The notes under the pieces were generated by a model. The model was not told the origin of the DNA. It searched no databases and worked only from the letters and a program-made list of their open reading frames with translations. Positions 1 through 13,193 of a DNA stretch of 64,000 nt are shown in pieces. Source of the DNA: Kitagawia praeruptora (lineage: Eukaryota > Streptophyta > Magnoliopsida > Apiales > Apiaceae); NCBI GenBank assembly GCA_037693485.1, contig CM075346.1, positions 128,638,001-128,702,000 of the forward strand, in the 5' to 3' direction. A program made the translations under genes and the position numbers. The stretch's first letter is position 1. The number at the start of each line of letters is the position of its first letter.

Positions 1-259
1 TCACTCTATTTTTTAGGTTTTAATTTTAAGGAAAAAAGTTGTTGTGTAAGATAAGTATCATTAATAATATGTAATGAATTTGGAATTTCTACCCAAACGA
101 GAGCAGCTCGAAACGTGTTTAACGGGAAGACGACGATTCACTATAAAAAATTGTATTAGATATTAAAATATCATTTTGATGTTATAAATTTTATTTTATT
201 TTTAGGATTTGATTTTTATGGATAAACATTATCATACAAGTGATATGTGTAAAAGTTAG
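1..259. repeat. Helitron-related repeat flank, left of E1
   Basis: No gene is seen. Positions about 85-190 resemble 13963-14075: both carry a gagcgrctcgaaac-like core, then tttaacggga, then ttgtattag. The same family recurs at about 12592-12700, 12772-12900 and 14095-14210. E1 therefore appears to have landed inside an older repeat whose other half resumes at 12587. The last five bases, gttag (255-259), are the target-site duplication of E1. Confidence 0.5.
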
Positions 260-868
260 TGTTAGATATAATTGATGTGATTTAATGTCAGTGTTTAAGT
301 GTTACAGGGAAAAAGAGTTTAACTTGTTAATGAAAGCAGTCGTAGCAGAGTTTGAGTATACGCTGACAGCTGGAAGCGCAAACGCTGACAGAAGGAAGCG
401 CAAACGCTGCTGGCTGACAGAAGGAAGCGCAAACACTGCTGGCTAGGAGCGCAACAGAGTTTGTTAAAGTCTATCTACTGGAAGCGTCTACAAGTCAACA
501 GAGATTGAAGATTAATTTAAGATAAATATGGAAGCAATATCTTTGAAGATTGGATAGCTGTCAAAGAGATTGAGTTGACTTAAGAGACGTGTAGCAATCG
601 TAATTGATATCAATTGTATAGCTTAATTATAGGAGAATCAATTAACGATTGTACGTAGCTGTATATCTTATAAATACAGTTAGGTTAACCCTAGAGGGGT
701 AATCATCGTGAACGAATATCATTGATTGTAACCTAAGCAGCTCTCTGTGATATTTTACATCACTGAGAGAGGAATTATTAATTCCAAACAGTTTTTAAGC
801 ACGAAAATGTGTGTTCTTGTTATTCTCTCATACAGTACTTGATTATATATTGTGTATTCGACCTAACA
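260..868 (+). repeat. 5' LTR of E1
   Basis: 609 bp, matching 11978-12586 with a few substitutions. Positions about 350-460 hold a short tandem array of gaagcgcaaacnctg-like units. Six copies of AAACNCTG or its complement occur, starting at 289, 346, 380, 402, 431 and 455. The LTR would carry the promoter and polyadenylation signal; a tataaatacag-like stretch near 669-679 is a possible TATA region. Confidence 0.96.
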
Positions 869-870
869 AG

Positions 871-882
871 TGGTATCAGAGC
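871..882 (+). other. Primer binding site of E1
   Basis: TGGTATCAGAGC begins two bases after the 5' LTR end. It is the usual plant copia site complementary to the 3' end of initiator methionine tRNA. Confidence 0.93.
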
Positions 883-930
883 CAATCTGTTACTTTATTA
901 CAGTTTAAGATCCAAACACAATTGTAATCA

Positions 931-3147
931 ATGGCAGAGATACCTCCTCCATCAGGTTCTGAGAAAGCTCCTACTACTGTTAGTAGGTATGAGATGATTA
1001 GGGTTCCTATACTTAAGCCATCAGAGTATGCAATCTGGAAGGTGAAGATGACCATGTTTCTGGAGGCTACAGATCCAGAATATCTTGACAAAATTTATGA
1101 AGGTCCTCATAAACCTACAAAGTTAACTGCTGCTGTTGCTGGTGAGGAATCAAAAGTGATTCCAAAGGAAAAGAAAGATCTAACTGCTGAGGATCTTTCA
1201 TCTATTGCTAAGGATGCAAAAGTAAGGCATTTACTTCACAGTGCTTTAGACAATGTTATGTCAAACAAGGTGATTAACTGCAAAACTGCAAAAGAAATTT
1301 GGGATGCACTTGAGGTTAGATGTCAGGGAACTGCTGCTATCAAGAAGAATAGAAGGAACATACTCACACAGGAGTATGAGCATTTTGAGGCAAAGTCTGA
1401 AGAAACCATGACAGAAACATTTGACATATTCCGTAAACTGCTCAATGATCTATCATTGGTTAACAAAGAATATGATCTAGAAGACTCAAATCTCAAGTTT
1501 CTTCTTTCTCTACCTGAAAAGTGGGATGTGAAAGCAACCACTATAAGAGATAACTATGATCTTGCTGATACTGAGATTGATGAAATCTATGGACTGCTCG
1601 AGACTCATGAATTGGAAATGGAGCAGAGAAACAGGAGATCAAGCAAGAAGTTGAAGTCTGTTGCTCTCAAGGTTGAAGAGAAACCATCAAGGAAGAAGGC
1701 AAAAGGAAAAGCCTTGGTCATTCATTCAGAAAGTGAGTCATCAAACACTGATGTTGACTCAAACACAGATGAATCATCTGATTCTGAAGATGATGAAGAG
1801 ATGATGCAAATGGCTGCATTGATGGTAAAGACCTTCAAGAAGATGGGATTCAAGAACTTCAAGAAGGGAAAGAGATTCTCCAAGAATTACTCAAAGTCTG
1901 ACAGAAAATATTTCAGCAAATCTGAGGGAAAGGACTCCAAATCTGGGAAGAAAGATAAGTCTGAGATTCAATGCTACAAGTGTAAGGAGATGGGTCACTA
2001 TGCTCCTGAGTGCAAGAAGGGTAAAACTGAAAAGGCACTCTACACCAAAGGCAGAGACTGGGCAGACACCTCAGATTCAGATGAGGAGGTGAACTATGCA
2101 CTCATGGCCTCTACTCAGAATGAAGATTCTGAACTCAAGGTACCCCCAACTACCTATGCTTATAATACTGATAATATAACTGAATTGAGAATTTATCTTA
2201 AAGCATTACATTTCAGTTATAGGGATCAGACTTTAGAGAATGAGAGAATCAAGAATGAGTGCTCTCAACTTAAAGAGAGAAACAAACTTGTAGAAGAAAA
2301 ACTTGAAAACATGCAAAAAATTCAGAAAGAAAGAGATGATGCTGTTTTTATAGAACAGGAGTTGCTAGGTAAGTATAAGCAACTAGAATCTGAACTGGAG
2401 GATGCTAATCACATCATTAAAACTTGGACTGATTCTGGAAAAGACACTCATGAGGTTTTTCAAGCTGACACTGTTGGTTTAGGGTACTGTGAGGAAGATG
2501 AGCTTAGATTTCTAAATCATGTGAAAGTTAGGCAAACTCTTCCAACTAGAAAATTTGTTCATGGTACTGTTAAAACTGAACATGGAACTATTAAAGGTGA
2601 ATCAGTTAAAACCTGTGCAAAATAGGTTAACGTTGGTTCAATGATAGATAAACAACTTAAGTAAAAGCTTAAAGAGATAAAATCTGTCAACAAACAGAAA
2701 ATGCCTGGGAAAAACAGAAATGGAAAGGTAGGCATTACATCAGGAAATAGGCCAATGCTTGCTACACTTGCACCTAGAAAAACTTGTCATAACTGTGGTA
2801 GTACTAATCATCTTGCCAGTTTTTGCAGGAAGAACAAAGACATTAATTCTTTACCCTCCAAATGTGGAGTGAAAAAGAATAATGTCAAACCTAGACCACA
2901 ATCTCTGTGCAAACATTGTGGAAGTACTTGGCACTCAATTTATACTTGCAAGAATTATCATGCTATTTATCATAATTACTATGAACTGAAACCTAATTTG
3001 AAATGGGTTAAAGTTAATTCTGCAGGTACTAAGACTGAAAATGTTAGTTTAAACTCTGATAATGACAAATCCGCTGCAAAAGCTAACAGATTCAATAAAG
3101 TAAAAGGATCCAAGCAAGTCTGGATCCTTAAATCTAACAATCAGTGA
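931..3147 (+). pseudogene. E1 gag (nucleocapsid polyprotein), two in-frame stops
   Basis: The structural Gag protein packages element RNA into cytoplasmic particles. ATG at 931 lies 62 bp after the LTR. One frame runs to TGA at 3145 but is cut by TAG (2623-2625) and TAA (2662-2664). The first 190 or so residues match the copia gag domain family (UBN2/DUF4219). A CX2CX4HX4C zinc knuckle (CYKCKEMGHYAPEC) sits at residues about 348-361. A predicted coiled coil rich in E and K follows, and two more knuckles lie past the stops, near nt 2785 (CHNCGSTNHLASFC) and 2908 (CKHCGSTWHSIYTC). Multiple knuckles plus a coiled coil fit Sirevirus Gag. The homologous gag of E4 is open across the same region, so the stops are lesions rather than normal termini. 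Confidence 0.9.
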
Positions 3148-3187
3148 TTGTTTGTGATTGTAGGGCACCAGGGTAAGTACCCTAGTC

Positions 3188-6100
3188 GTGGACAGTGGAT
3201 GTTCAGGACACATGACTGGAAATAAAGCCCTGCTATCAGAGTATGTGGAGAAGGCTGGCCCAAAAGTTTCATATGGAGATGGCAACATAGGACATACTCT
3301 GGGATATGGCAATATTAATCTTGGAAGTGTCATCATCACAAATGTAGCTTTGGTTCCAGGACTTAAGCATGATCTGCTTTCTGTGAGTCAAATATGTGAC
3401 AGAGGATATCATGTAGATTTTCAGCCTGAATACTGTCAAGTTATCAGTAAATCTACAGGGAAAGTTGCTCTAGTTGGAAACAGACACAATAACATCTATG
3501 AAATAAAATTGTCAACAAACTCTGATGGCAAAGCAGTGTGTCTGTCAACAAGGATGTCCAGTGAAGAGAGTTGGAAGTGGCATAAGAAACTCTCTCATTT
3601 AAATCTAAACAACATCAATGAGCTGATAAAGAATGATCTTGTGAGAGGACTTCCAAAGTCTTTGCTAAATGTAGATGGCCTGTGTGATTCATGTCAAAAG
3701 GCCAAACAGAGAAAGGCTTCCTTCAAAAGCAAGTCTGAGTTTTCAATTGTTGATCCTTATCATCTTCTACATGTTGATCTTTTTGGACCAGTGAATGTTA
3801 TGTCTCTTGGAAAGAAGAAATATGCTCTAGTCATTGTTGATGAATACACCAGATACACTTGGGTGTACTTTCTAGCAAAGAAGGATGAAACTGCACTAAC
3901 TCTGACAGAACATATAATGCAGCTGGACAAAGGGTCAAAGAATCAAGTGAAGATTATCAGAAGTGACAATGGAACTGAATTCAGGAATTCAACAATGGAA
4001 GAATTTTACAAATACAAAGGAATTAAACAAGAGTTTTCTGCACCATGCACTCCACAACAGAATGGTGTAGTTGAAAGGAAGAACAGAACCTTGATAGAAG
4101 CTGCCAGAACTATGCTTGATGAAGCAAAATTACCAACCTATTTCTGGGCAGAAGCTGTTCAAACTGCTTGTTTTACTCAGAATGCCACTCTGATCAATAA
4201 GCATGGAAAAACACCATATGAAATGGTGAGAGAAAAGATGCCAAACCTGAAATATTTTCATATTTTTAGGTGCAAATGCTTTGTGCTGAAAACTCATCCT
4301 GAACAGTTGACCAAATTTGATCTGAAGGCAGATGAAGGAATTTTTGTTGGCTATCCACTGTCAACTAAGGCATTCAGAGTTTATAATCTGAGAACCAGAG
4401 TGATCATGGAATCTATTCATGTGTCTTTTGATGACAAGAAAATAACTGGACTTGAAGATGTCAATGACCATGATCAACTACATTTTGAAAATGAAGATCT
4501 AATCTCTGACGAAATAAACTCTGACGGATCAATTCCAACAGACTCTATTTAATCAAACTCTGAACCTCTACTGGTAAACACAGAAGAAATTGTTCAACCA
4601 GAACAAAGGAGAGAACCAGTTGAGGGGGAGTATGAAGAATCAAACTCTGATGATTCACATTCTGAAAGTGAATCACATGAAAAATCTGGATCAATCTCTG
4701 ATGATTCACATTCTGAGCAGTCACAGTCAGGGGGAGCCTCAGAGAATGAAGAAAGACACCAAGGAAATCAGGAGAACATGGATCGAGGGGGAGGATCAAA
4801 CTCTGAGAGAAGTCATTTGCCTTCATCTAGGAAATGGACCAAATCTCACACACCTGATCTAATAATTGGTGATCCAGATGCAAGAGTTAGGACAAGAAGT
4901 GCAACAACAAATGAATGTCTGTTTCATGCATTCTTGTCACAAACTGAACCAAAGAAAGTTGAAGAAGCTCTTAAAGATGTTGACTGGATAACAGCAATGC
5001 AAGAAGAGTTAAATGAATTTGAGAGAAATGAAGTTTGGACACTTGTACCAAGACCCAAGAATAGGTCTATTGTTGGTACTAAGTGGGTTTTCAGAAACAA
5101 AACTGATAGTGAAGGGGTTGTTACAAGAAACAAAGCCAGACTTGTGGCAAAAGGCTATTCACAGCAAGAGGGAATAGATTATGATGAGACTTTTGCTCCA
5201 GTTGCAAGGTTGGAGGCAATAAGAATGTTTCTTGCTTATGCTTCTCACAAGAAATTCAAAGTTTTTCAAATGGATGTAAAAAGTGCTTTTCTGAATGGAA
5301 AACTTGAAGAAGAAGTGTTTGTTGAACAACCACCTGCCTTTGTAGATCCAAAATATCCAGATCATGTCTACAGGCTAGACAAAGCACTCTATGGACTTAA
5401 GCAGGCACCAAGAGCATGGTACGAAACTCTGGCTCAATTTCTTTTAGAAAGTGGATTCAACAGAGGTACAATTGATAAAACTTTGTTTTATTTCAAATCT
5501 GGAAGTGACTTGCTTTTAGTTCAGATATATGTTCATGACATTATTTTTGGATCTACTAATGATAAACTCTGTAAGAAGTTTGCCAAGCTCATGCAGTCCA
5601 GGTATCAAATGAGTATGATGGGAGAGCTTAGTTATTTTCTAGGCTTACAGGTGAAGCAAACAGATGATGGTATCTTTATCAATCAATCAAAATATACCAG
5701 AAATCTTCTCAAGAAATTTGGCATGCTTGACTGTTCATCTGCAACAACTCCCATGGCAACTGCAACTAAATTGGACAAAGATACAGGGTCATCAGTAGAT
5801 ATGACAAGCTACAGAGGAATGATTGGCTCTCTACTCTATTTAACCGCAAGTAGACCTGATATCATGTATGCAACATGTCTGTGTGCAAGGTTTCAGGCAG
5901 ATCCAAGAGAACCACATCTAACAGCTGTGAAGAGGATTTTTAAGTATCTCAAGGGCACCATAACTTTAGGGCTGTGGTATCCAAGAGAATCAGATTTCAA
6001 CCTACTTGGTTACTCTGATGCAGACTTTGCAGGCTGTAAAATTGACATAAAAAGCACAAGTGGAAGTTGTCAATTTCTTGGTGACAGACTTGTTTCTTGG

Positions 6101-6472
6101 TACAGCAAGAAACAGAAATCAATATCCACATCTACAGCTAAAGCAGAGTATATTGCTGCTGGTAGCTGTTGTGCACAGATTCTATGGATGAAGAATCAAT
6201 TGCTGGATTATGGATTGAGGTATAGCAAGATACCTATTTTCTGTGATAATCAAAGTGCTATTGCAATGACAGGTAATCCAGTACAACACTCAATGACCAA
6301 GCACATCAGCATAAGGTATCACTTTATCAGAGAGCATGTAGAGGAAAGCAACATTGAGCTCCACTTTGTGTCTACAGAACAACAACTTGCAGATGTCTTC
6401 ACCAAATCTTTGAGTGAAGCTACATTTACAAGACTGGTCAATGAACTAGGAATGGTCTCTGGTTTTGACTAG
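3188..6472 (+). pseudogene. E1 pol: protease, integrase, RT (YVHD), RNase H
   Basis: Pol would process the polyprotein, reverse transcribe the RNA and integrate the cDNA. It lies in a different frame from gag; the opening triplet at 3188 is GTG, so the true start is unclear. Visible in order: aspartic protease core DSGCSGHMTG at the start, the integrase zinc region with WKWHKKLSHLN near nt 3575, integrase core DLFGPV near 3776, RSDNGTEF near 3960 and PQQNGVVERKN near 4050, RT from about 5030, and RNase H from about 6010 to 6400. A TAA at 4550-4552 interrupts the frame between integrase and RT; everything else is open. The RT box normally YVDD reads YVHD (5528-5539), so a catalytic aspartate is replaced by histidine. 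Confidence 0.93.
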
Positions 6473-8497
6473 AAATGTTGGTTAGACTCAAAATTTTACT
6501 TAAGCAATGTATTGCTCATATTTCTGTGAATTGCTAAGTGCTCTGTGAACTTTGTTGCTTAAACTCTGTTATGCATACTCTGTTAACATGTTTTTGTTTA
6601 AACACTGTTAAACTCTGTCAGCATGTCTATCTGTCATACACTGTTAACATGTTTGATAAACTCTGTGTATTCTGGATTGACTATTGTCTTGATGAAAACA
6701 CCAATGAAGAAATATGTATGAAGCACGATTCTCAGTGATTAAATCAAGACTCTTTCTGAGTCACTGTGATCTAATCAGAAATTGTGCAGTAAATTAACAC
6801 AGCATGTTCATATTTATATCATCTCTTAGTTTATTTGATCCTAAACTCTAAGTTTATGAACACTATGTGCATTGCCTCTCATGAATAACTTTTGATATTG
6901 ATGAAATCTAAACTCTGATAGTGATACTCTGTTCCTAAGACATATACATGGTTCTTGATGATTCCTGTTTGTACTTGTGAAAATTACAAAACTTAAGATG
7001 TGTCATTGTCTAGTTTCGTGAGTACAAATTCATGTCTGCACCCTGTGAGAATTTGAGCCAAGTAAGTGATTGATACATTTTATATCAATCAGATTTTATT
7101 GATGTGTGATGTTCATCAGTGAGTATGTTGCTCTAGAACTTGTTTTAAACCATTTTGAGACTACATGATATGTGTGTGCATGAAAATGATAAAGGCACTA
7201 GGATTTACCATCTTTCTCCAAACGCTGTTCATAAATTCCACCCTTAGAAAACTCCTTTGAGCCATAATAACTGCTTCGTTTAAATTCTGATATATCAAGA
7301 GCAGTTATATTCATTTGTATATTGAAGAGCAAACAGTTGAGATTTTCTCTATAAAGAAAAGTTTACTCAGTGAATATATATATATATATAAAAAAATGTA
7401 TATATGCTGATCATCTTGTACAAATATGTACTAACAGTGCAACTGAACACTTTGGTCTATTAAATTATTCAGTTCGCCATTTATTCATTTAATCCATCTC
7501 TTCTCACCTGTTTGATTTTACTAAATTACAACCCTGAATAAAGTCCTTTTGATTTGTGCATATGTGTACTCAAAGTAGTGTAGATTTGGTGGACATTCAA
7601 GCCTATGGTAGTATCTGCTTTTACTGATTGAATATGAGTGAAAACACTTCACCTAAACACTTGCGTGCTTTGAGAGTTTGTGAGTTTATCAAATCCCTGG
7701 CATGTTACTCACTGAATGTTGCTTTGATAACTATCTCTTGATCTTTTTGTCTATAAAGACTGTGTGCTTACTAGGATAATCATGGACATCAAAGGGAATA
7801 GGTGTATTCAGATTTCTGTATTTAAGTTACTACGGAGTTTAGCTTTCATCACATAATCAGTGTTTAATATGAGAGTTTGTGCATTCGGTGTTTATTGATT
7901 TACTTTATGGATTTTATGAAATATTAGATGCTCTAAAAATTGATTTGGTAACCTCTGCTTCACACACATATATATTCACAACTGTGCAATTTTTGAAAGG
8001 GTTTCAGTGATAAGGTTGGAAAATTGACAAACACTGTTGGATTGTGTCTAGTATTCTAAGGTAAATTTTCATTGGGATGATTTGAAAATTTTGGAGTAAA
8101 TAGAGTGTTTGACAACTGTTAATGACAGTAAATGTGTTAAAGTGTCTTGGTAATAATGAAGTGAATACAGCGGTGATAATTGCTTTTTACTGCGCGTGAT
8201 TAATTGATCCGTTGGATGATTGACATGTGTCCCACTCACCCATTATTGTGTCCCACTCACACATTACTCTAGGAACGGTTGAGTGTTTTAATGCACAAAC
8301 GATTAGGTTTTAATTTTTAATTACAACTCTAATCATTTTTGTGTATATCGATTCATTTTCTTACACTCACCTTCACATCCACTCATATTCACTTTACCCA
8401 ACCACAGAGTTCTTTTGTGTTTTTCACTTCGACATTTTCACAAACACCTTTCAAACACATCAATTTCACTGTCATTTCTTGCTCGTTTCTTGATCTA
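6473..8497 (+). other. E1 spacer between pol and env-like frame
   Basis: About 2 kb with no convincing gene. It contains eight copies of AAACNCTG or its complement (6561, 6600, 6610, 6658, 6910, 7220, 7858, 8029), the word also repeated in the E1 LTR, and a short TA microsatellite at about 7374-7390. Short open stretches such as 6538-6738 show no family resemblance. Confidence 0.7.
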
Positions 8498-11400
8498 ATG
8501 GCAACTAAACCTTTTACATCTCTTGGTCTTCGTTTTGTTCCTAACAATTTTGCAGCTCTACTCGAGAATGACCGTGCTCCCGACGCGTTTCATCTTATAC
8601 AAAATTTTCTCCGTGACTCTGAGATTGGGCAAGCATTGATTGAACCAGCTGTTCTATCTGCATCTCAGATTGCCACTTTCTGGCAGAACTCAAAGTATGT
8701 GGATGGAGGAGAGAATGGGACTCCGTCTATAATTTTCACTTATGATGAAGAAGAGTTTGTGATTACTCCACAGACTGTTAGAGAAACCATGGGGTTCGAT
8801 GCTTACACCTCATATGCTGTTGTTTCGGAACAGAATTTGCGAGATATGCTAACAGAGATTGGGTACATGGAATCTCTTGCAAAGCTAGGCAGTGTGAGAA
8901 GGCCAAATCTTCGTAAGGAATGGAACTTTTTCTTTGACTGCATCACCAGAACATTCCAGAAGAAAGTCACCAACTGGGATGCCATTCCTATGGATAGTCT
9001 GCAAATTGGGTATTCTCTACTCTATGGCAGTAATTTTGATTTTGGTCGATATGTTTTAATGAATTTAGGTGATAAATTGTCAGAGTCTAATACAGTATAC
9101 TTTGCTAGATTTTGTCAACTTTTATTCAATGCTTGTGTATCTGGGTTAGAAATTGATGCAGCTGATGTGATTCAGCCCTTTAAAGTCAATAAGAGGATAT
9201 TCTCTGATATGACTAATAAGGATGTTGGTAAAGACCTACCTGCTTTTGTTTTGCCACTTGCCTTGCAAAACTTTCTCAACCAACCTCAAGATTCACAATC
9301 ACCACACAATGAACAACAACAAACACAACCAGAACCACAACAAATGCCTGAACCACTGGCCACTGATCATACTGAAACTATACACTCTAACCCTATACCA
9401 TCACCTGAGCCAACACCCACAAACACTGTACCTACTACATCATAACAACCACAACCTGAACCAATCATTGAACCAATAAACTTTGAGCCAGTCACTACTA
9501 CTCAACCTCAACCAAAATCTAGATCAAAAAGGCAAAAACATACTGCACAGAATACAAGGCATTCAAAGGCTAAACAGACATCTACTGGAGCTGTTTACAC
9601 CAGAAGGACTATTCAAAGAGCAAATAGGCCTTCATCACCATCAGTTGAGGATAGCTCTAGTAAAGAAGAAGAGGTTATTGAAGTGCCTCAAGCAAAAAGG
9701 AGGAGGTTGATTCTTACAGACTCTGATGATGAGCAAATTATTGAAGCTCCAGAGGATATCTCTAAAAAGATTCCTGCTGTTGAGACAGAGGTTATCATAG
9801 AACCCACTGTAGAAGAAACATATTTCAGAATTGATGAACCAGTAATTGCTGAGGTTTAGACTGATAAAGATGACAGAGATGCATTACCTGCAATGGAAGA
9901 GTTTGATGAAACTCACATTCCATTTTCTTTTGAAGTTGAAGCATCTACTCCAACACCCATGGTTGCCACGAACTCTGTTGATACTGGTGTTGCAGACGAG
10001 CCTACTGTTGTGCTAGAAGACACAGAGGTTGCATCTCACACAGAGTTATACTCGGATGCACATCATGTTTCTGATCATGGTGCAAAGGTTGTTTCTTTAG
10101 AGCATGCACAAGGTGATCAAGGAAAACTCAAAGAAGATTTCAAATCCTGATGTTCTTACCTGTCTACAAGGAACAGTGATTCAGGTTAAGGCCTTGAATC
10201 ACAGGTTTGATGACAATCAAAAAGCACTTATTGATCTCAGAACAGAGGTTGCTACTCATGAGGAGAAATCTCACAGAGCAAATTCAAAGCTGTTTCGACA
10301 ATTTTCCAAGGCTCAGGAGACTCTTACTGATAGATTGAGTAAAGTTGAGCAGAATCGGCTTTTGCTGACTGAAAAGGTAGACTCTATTGCAAACTCTCTT
10401 GAGTTAATAACATCTATTCTGATTCCAGATGGTGATGATGTCAAAAAGGGAGAGAGAATTGCTAGAACTAAGTGAAAGCAAACTCAAACTCTGTCAAAGA
10501 AGGATCATCTGGATGAAGAAGGTGCAAATTCAGATAAAGGGTTAAGAACTGCAAATCCAAGTCATGGACATGGAAGGACTACAAGGTCTACAAGATCAAA
10601 ATCAAGTTCAGTAGCAAATACAAATCTTCAGAGTACTTCAAGACAAAAGGATTTGTTATTCTCTGACAATCCACAAACAGATGAAGAGCTGGCTGCTAAG
10701 ATTTTTCGTGAAGAAAATACTGAGGGGGCTACACTTGAAGATATACATGCTGAAGAAAAGCTGTTGCAAGAAGAACATTTGAAGGCATTGAAGTCTGGGA
10801 AAGGAAAGAAGATTGTCAAAGCTTCAAGGTCTACAAGGAAAGGAATTGAAATTAAAGAAAATTTATCTTGTATTCAAGAAGAAGAAGAAGAAGAAGAAGA
10901 AGAAGAAGGTAAACTGATAAGAAAATCTTCTCTTAATGCTAAGTTGAAGCTAAAAGGAATAGTAGGTGAAGAAGGCAAAGGTAAAAAGGCAGATACAACC
11001 TCTGTAGCTACACAAGTTGTAAGTGATTCTCTACAGATTCAAACCAAACCTTTACCTGGGTTTTCCAGACCAAAGATTCCAGTTCAAGCACAAACAGAAG
11101 GGATTGGTGGTTATCAACATAGCATTGCTTGTTCAGGAAAGCCTCCTGGCAGGAATACTTCTGGCTTGGGTTCAAGAAGAGATTTGAGAGTTAGTAACAG
11201 TCCAAGAGATCCCTCATCACTTATCTCTCTTGGTTCTGGTATTATTCAAGAGAATCTGGACAAATTGGAATCAGTTCAACTAGTTCACCAGAAGAGTTTA
11301 TATATTCACTTCTTGTTGTACTTCATGGCAGATGGAATAGTGTATAGGGTGAATGAAGATGCTATCAAGCTCAAGCTGTTTGAGGAACTTCAGTATGTTC

Positions 11401-11822
11401 TGTATATATTCAGAGTCAGAAATCGACGAACAGAACTTATTGCTAATTCCATAAGAGAATATATGCTGAGAGCTAAAGCCTTTACTGGATCAAAGACTAC
11501 TGAAGAGTATGTGCCTAAATACAGAGATTGGAATGGGAATCTTGTTGAAATGAAGAAGGGAACTGCAAAGCTAAAGACTGATCTAGGTGTTACAGTTCTT
11601 GATTTTAATTCTCAATCAGAGGAAGTAAAATTCATAAGACTGGGAAATGAGATGAAGAGAAATAAAATCTACGATCTAAGAGCTGCTATCTATCAGACTG
11701 ATGAAAGTGATCCTGAGTTAAGAGAAATCAAGGAAGTTATGCAGAGAGAACTTGAAAATGCTGAGAGAAGACTGTTGATAGATTATCTCAGAACAACACC
11801 AGATCTTGAGGAGGTTAGGTAG
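8498..11822 (+). pseudogene. E1 env-like third ORF, broken
   Basis: This is the frame after pol that is called env-like in Sireviruses; its function is not established. ATG at 8498 (MATKPFTSLGLRF). The first 300 or so residues hold a globular domain with an LRKEW motif (RRPNLRKEWNFFF) shared with the E4 env-like protein (LNRKNLRKEWSYVF). Then come a P/Q/E-rich linker, a coiled-coil stretch (about 10150-10450), a poly-Glu run encoded by GAA repeats (about 10878-10907) and a charged C-terminal domain. No signal peptide or membrane segment is apparent. Breaks: TAA 9443-9445, TAG 9857-9859, a +1 frameshift near 10130-10145, and TGA 10473-10475. TAG at 11820 is the natural end. Confidence 0.75.
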
Positions 11823-11966
11823 ACAGAATTTGTAAGTAATTCGAATTTTCTGTAGATTTTGTTAAGTCAAGATTAAACTCTGGTTAAATGTTAAACACTG
11901 TGGTTTTATTTGATTGTTTTGACATCATCAATTACTGTGAACTTGTACATTTTTCTAATGAACAAG

Positions 11967-11977
11967 TTGGGGGAGAT
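11967..11977 (+). other. Polypurine tract of E1
   Basis: TTGGGGGAGAT directly precedes the 3' LTR and would prime plus-strand DNA. The same word abuts the 3' LTRs of E4 and E7, which supports their grouping. Confidence 0.9.
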
Positions 11978-12586
11978 TGTTAGATATAATTGATGTGATT
12001 TAATGTCAGTGTTTAAGTGTTACAGGGAAAAAGAGTTTAACTTGTTAATGAAAGAAGTCGTAGCAGAGTTTGAGTATACGCTGACAGCTGGAAGCGCAAA
12101 CGCTGATAGAAGGAAGCGCAAACACTGCTGGCTGACAGAAGGAAGCGCAAACACTGCTGGCTAGGAGCGCAACAGAGTTTGTTAAAGTCTGTCTACTGGA
12201 AGCATCTACAAGTCAACAGAGATTGAAGATTAATTTAAGATAAATATGGAAGCAATATCTTTGAAGATTGGATAGCTGTCAAAGAGATTGAGTTGACTTA
12301 GGAGACGTGTAGCAATCGTAATTGATATCAATTGTATAGCTTAATTATAGGAAAATCAATTAACGATTGTAAGTAGCTGTATATCTTATAAATACAGTTA
12401 GGTTAACCCTAGAGGGGTAATCACCGTGAACGAATATCATTGATTGTAACCTAAGCAACTCTCTGTGATATTTTACATCACTGAGAGAGGAATTATTAAT
12501 TCCAAACAGTTTTTAAGCACGAAAACGTGTGTTCTTGTTATTCTCTCATACAGTACTTGATTATATATTGTGTATTCGACCTAACA
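11978..12586 (+). repeat. 3' LTR of E1
   Basis: 609 bp, near-identical to 260-868 and ending CTAACA, followed by the target duplication gttag at 12587-12591. Confidence 0.96.
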
Positions 12587-12634
12587 GTTAGGTTTTTGGT
12601 TTTAACGAGGGAGCGGATAAATAGTAATAACCGT

Positions 12635-12904
12635 GTTTAATGAGAAAGTGATTCATTAGATAAGACCGTATAAAGATGTTTGAATATATAAGTAATACAT
12701 AAATGAAATGTTTTAGTAGAAGTAGAATACGATGACGGTAGAGACGTCTTACACGATTTTTAAAACCCCTCGTTTAACGAGAAAACGATTCATTAAAGAA
12801 GACCGTATAAAGATATTTGAATATATAAGAAATACATAAAATAAAATGTTTTATTAGAAGTAAAATACGAGGACGGTGGAGACGTCTTACACGATTTTTA
12901 AAAT
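12635..12904. repeat. Two tandem copies of a 137-bp unit
   Basis: Units start at 12635 and 12772 with gtttaaygagaaa-like sequence and share the blocks aagaccgtataaagat and gagacgtcttacacg. They belong to the repeat family seen at about 85-190 and 13963-14210, probably sub-repeats of a Helitron body. Confidence 0.8.
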
Positions 12905-12917
12905 TATATATATTTTT

Positions 12918-13193
12918 TCCTAGAAATCCTTTATTTTACCTTTTTATACAAGTTAATTATACTTGCATTAGAAAAAAATATCCATAAATTTAATATTATT
13001 CCCGTAACCAAAAGTCTTCGAATTTAATTTTTTTTTATATGTTAACATAACAGAAAGACATTCCCATGTGGAAGTTGTAAATAAGTACATGAATATCTAT
13101 AATATACAGAAAATATAAGATATATTTCTTTTTTAAAACTCTATAAATATTAGAAAGTTTAAAGAATATAAAAATTGGAATTTACTTTCTTTA
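12918..13193. repeat. Direct repeat, copy 1 of about 276 bp
   Basis: Begins cctagaaatccttta and ends tttactttcttta. Its second copy lies at 13675-13950 with scattered differences. The copies are separated by an AT-rich block and one end of a Stowaway-like MITE. Confidence 0.85.

Larger units (their letters stand above)
260..12586 (+). mobile_element. E1: Sirevirus-like Ty1/copia LTR retrotransposon, complete but mutated
   Basis: The element is bounded by two 609-bp LTRs (260-868 and 11978-12586) that start TGTTAG and end CTAACA, and by a 5-bp target duplication gttag at 255-259 and 12587-12591. Order: LTR, PBS, gag, pol (protease, integrase, reverse transcriptase, RNase H), a 2-kb spacer, an env-like frame, PPT, LTR. 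Pol order with integrase before RT is Ty1/copia. Extra zinc knuckles in gag and a third frame after pol are typical of the Sirevirus lineage. Gag, pol and the env-like frame all carry stops and the RT active site is mutated, so this copy is not autonomous. The LTRs differ at few sites, so the insertion is fairly recent. Confidence 0.96.
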
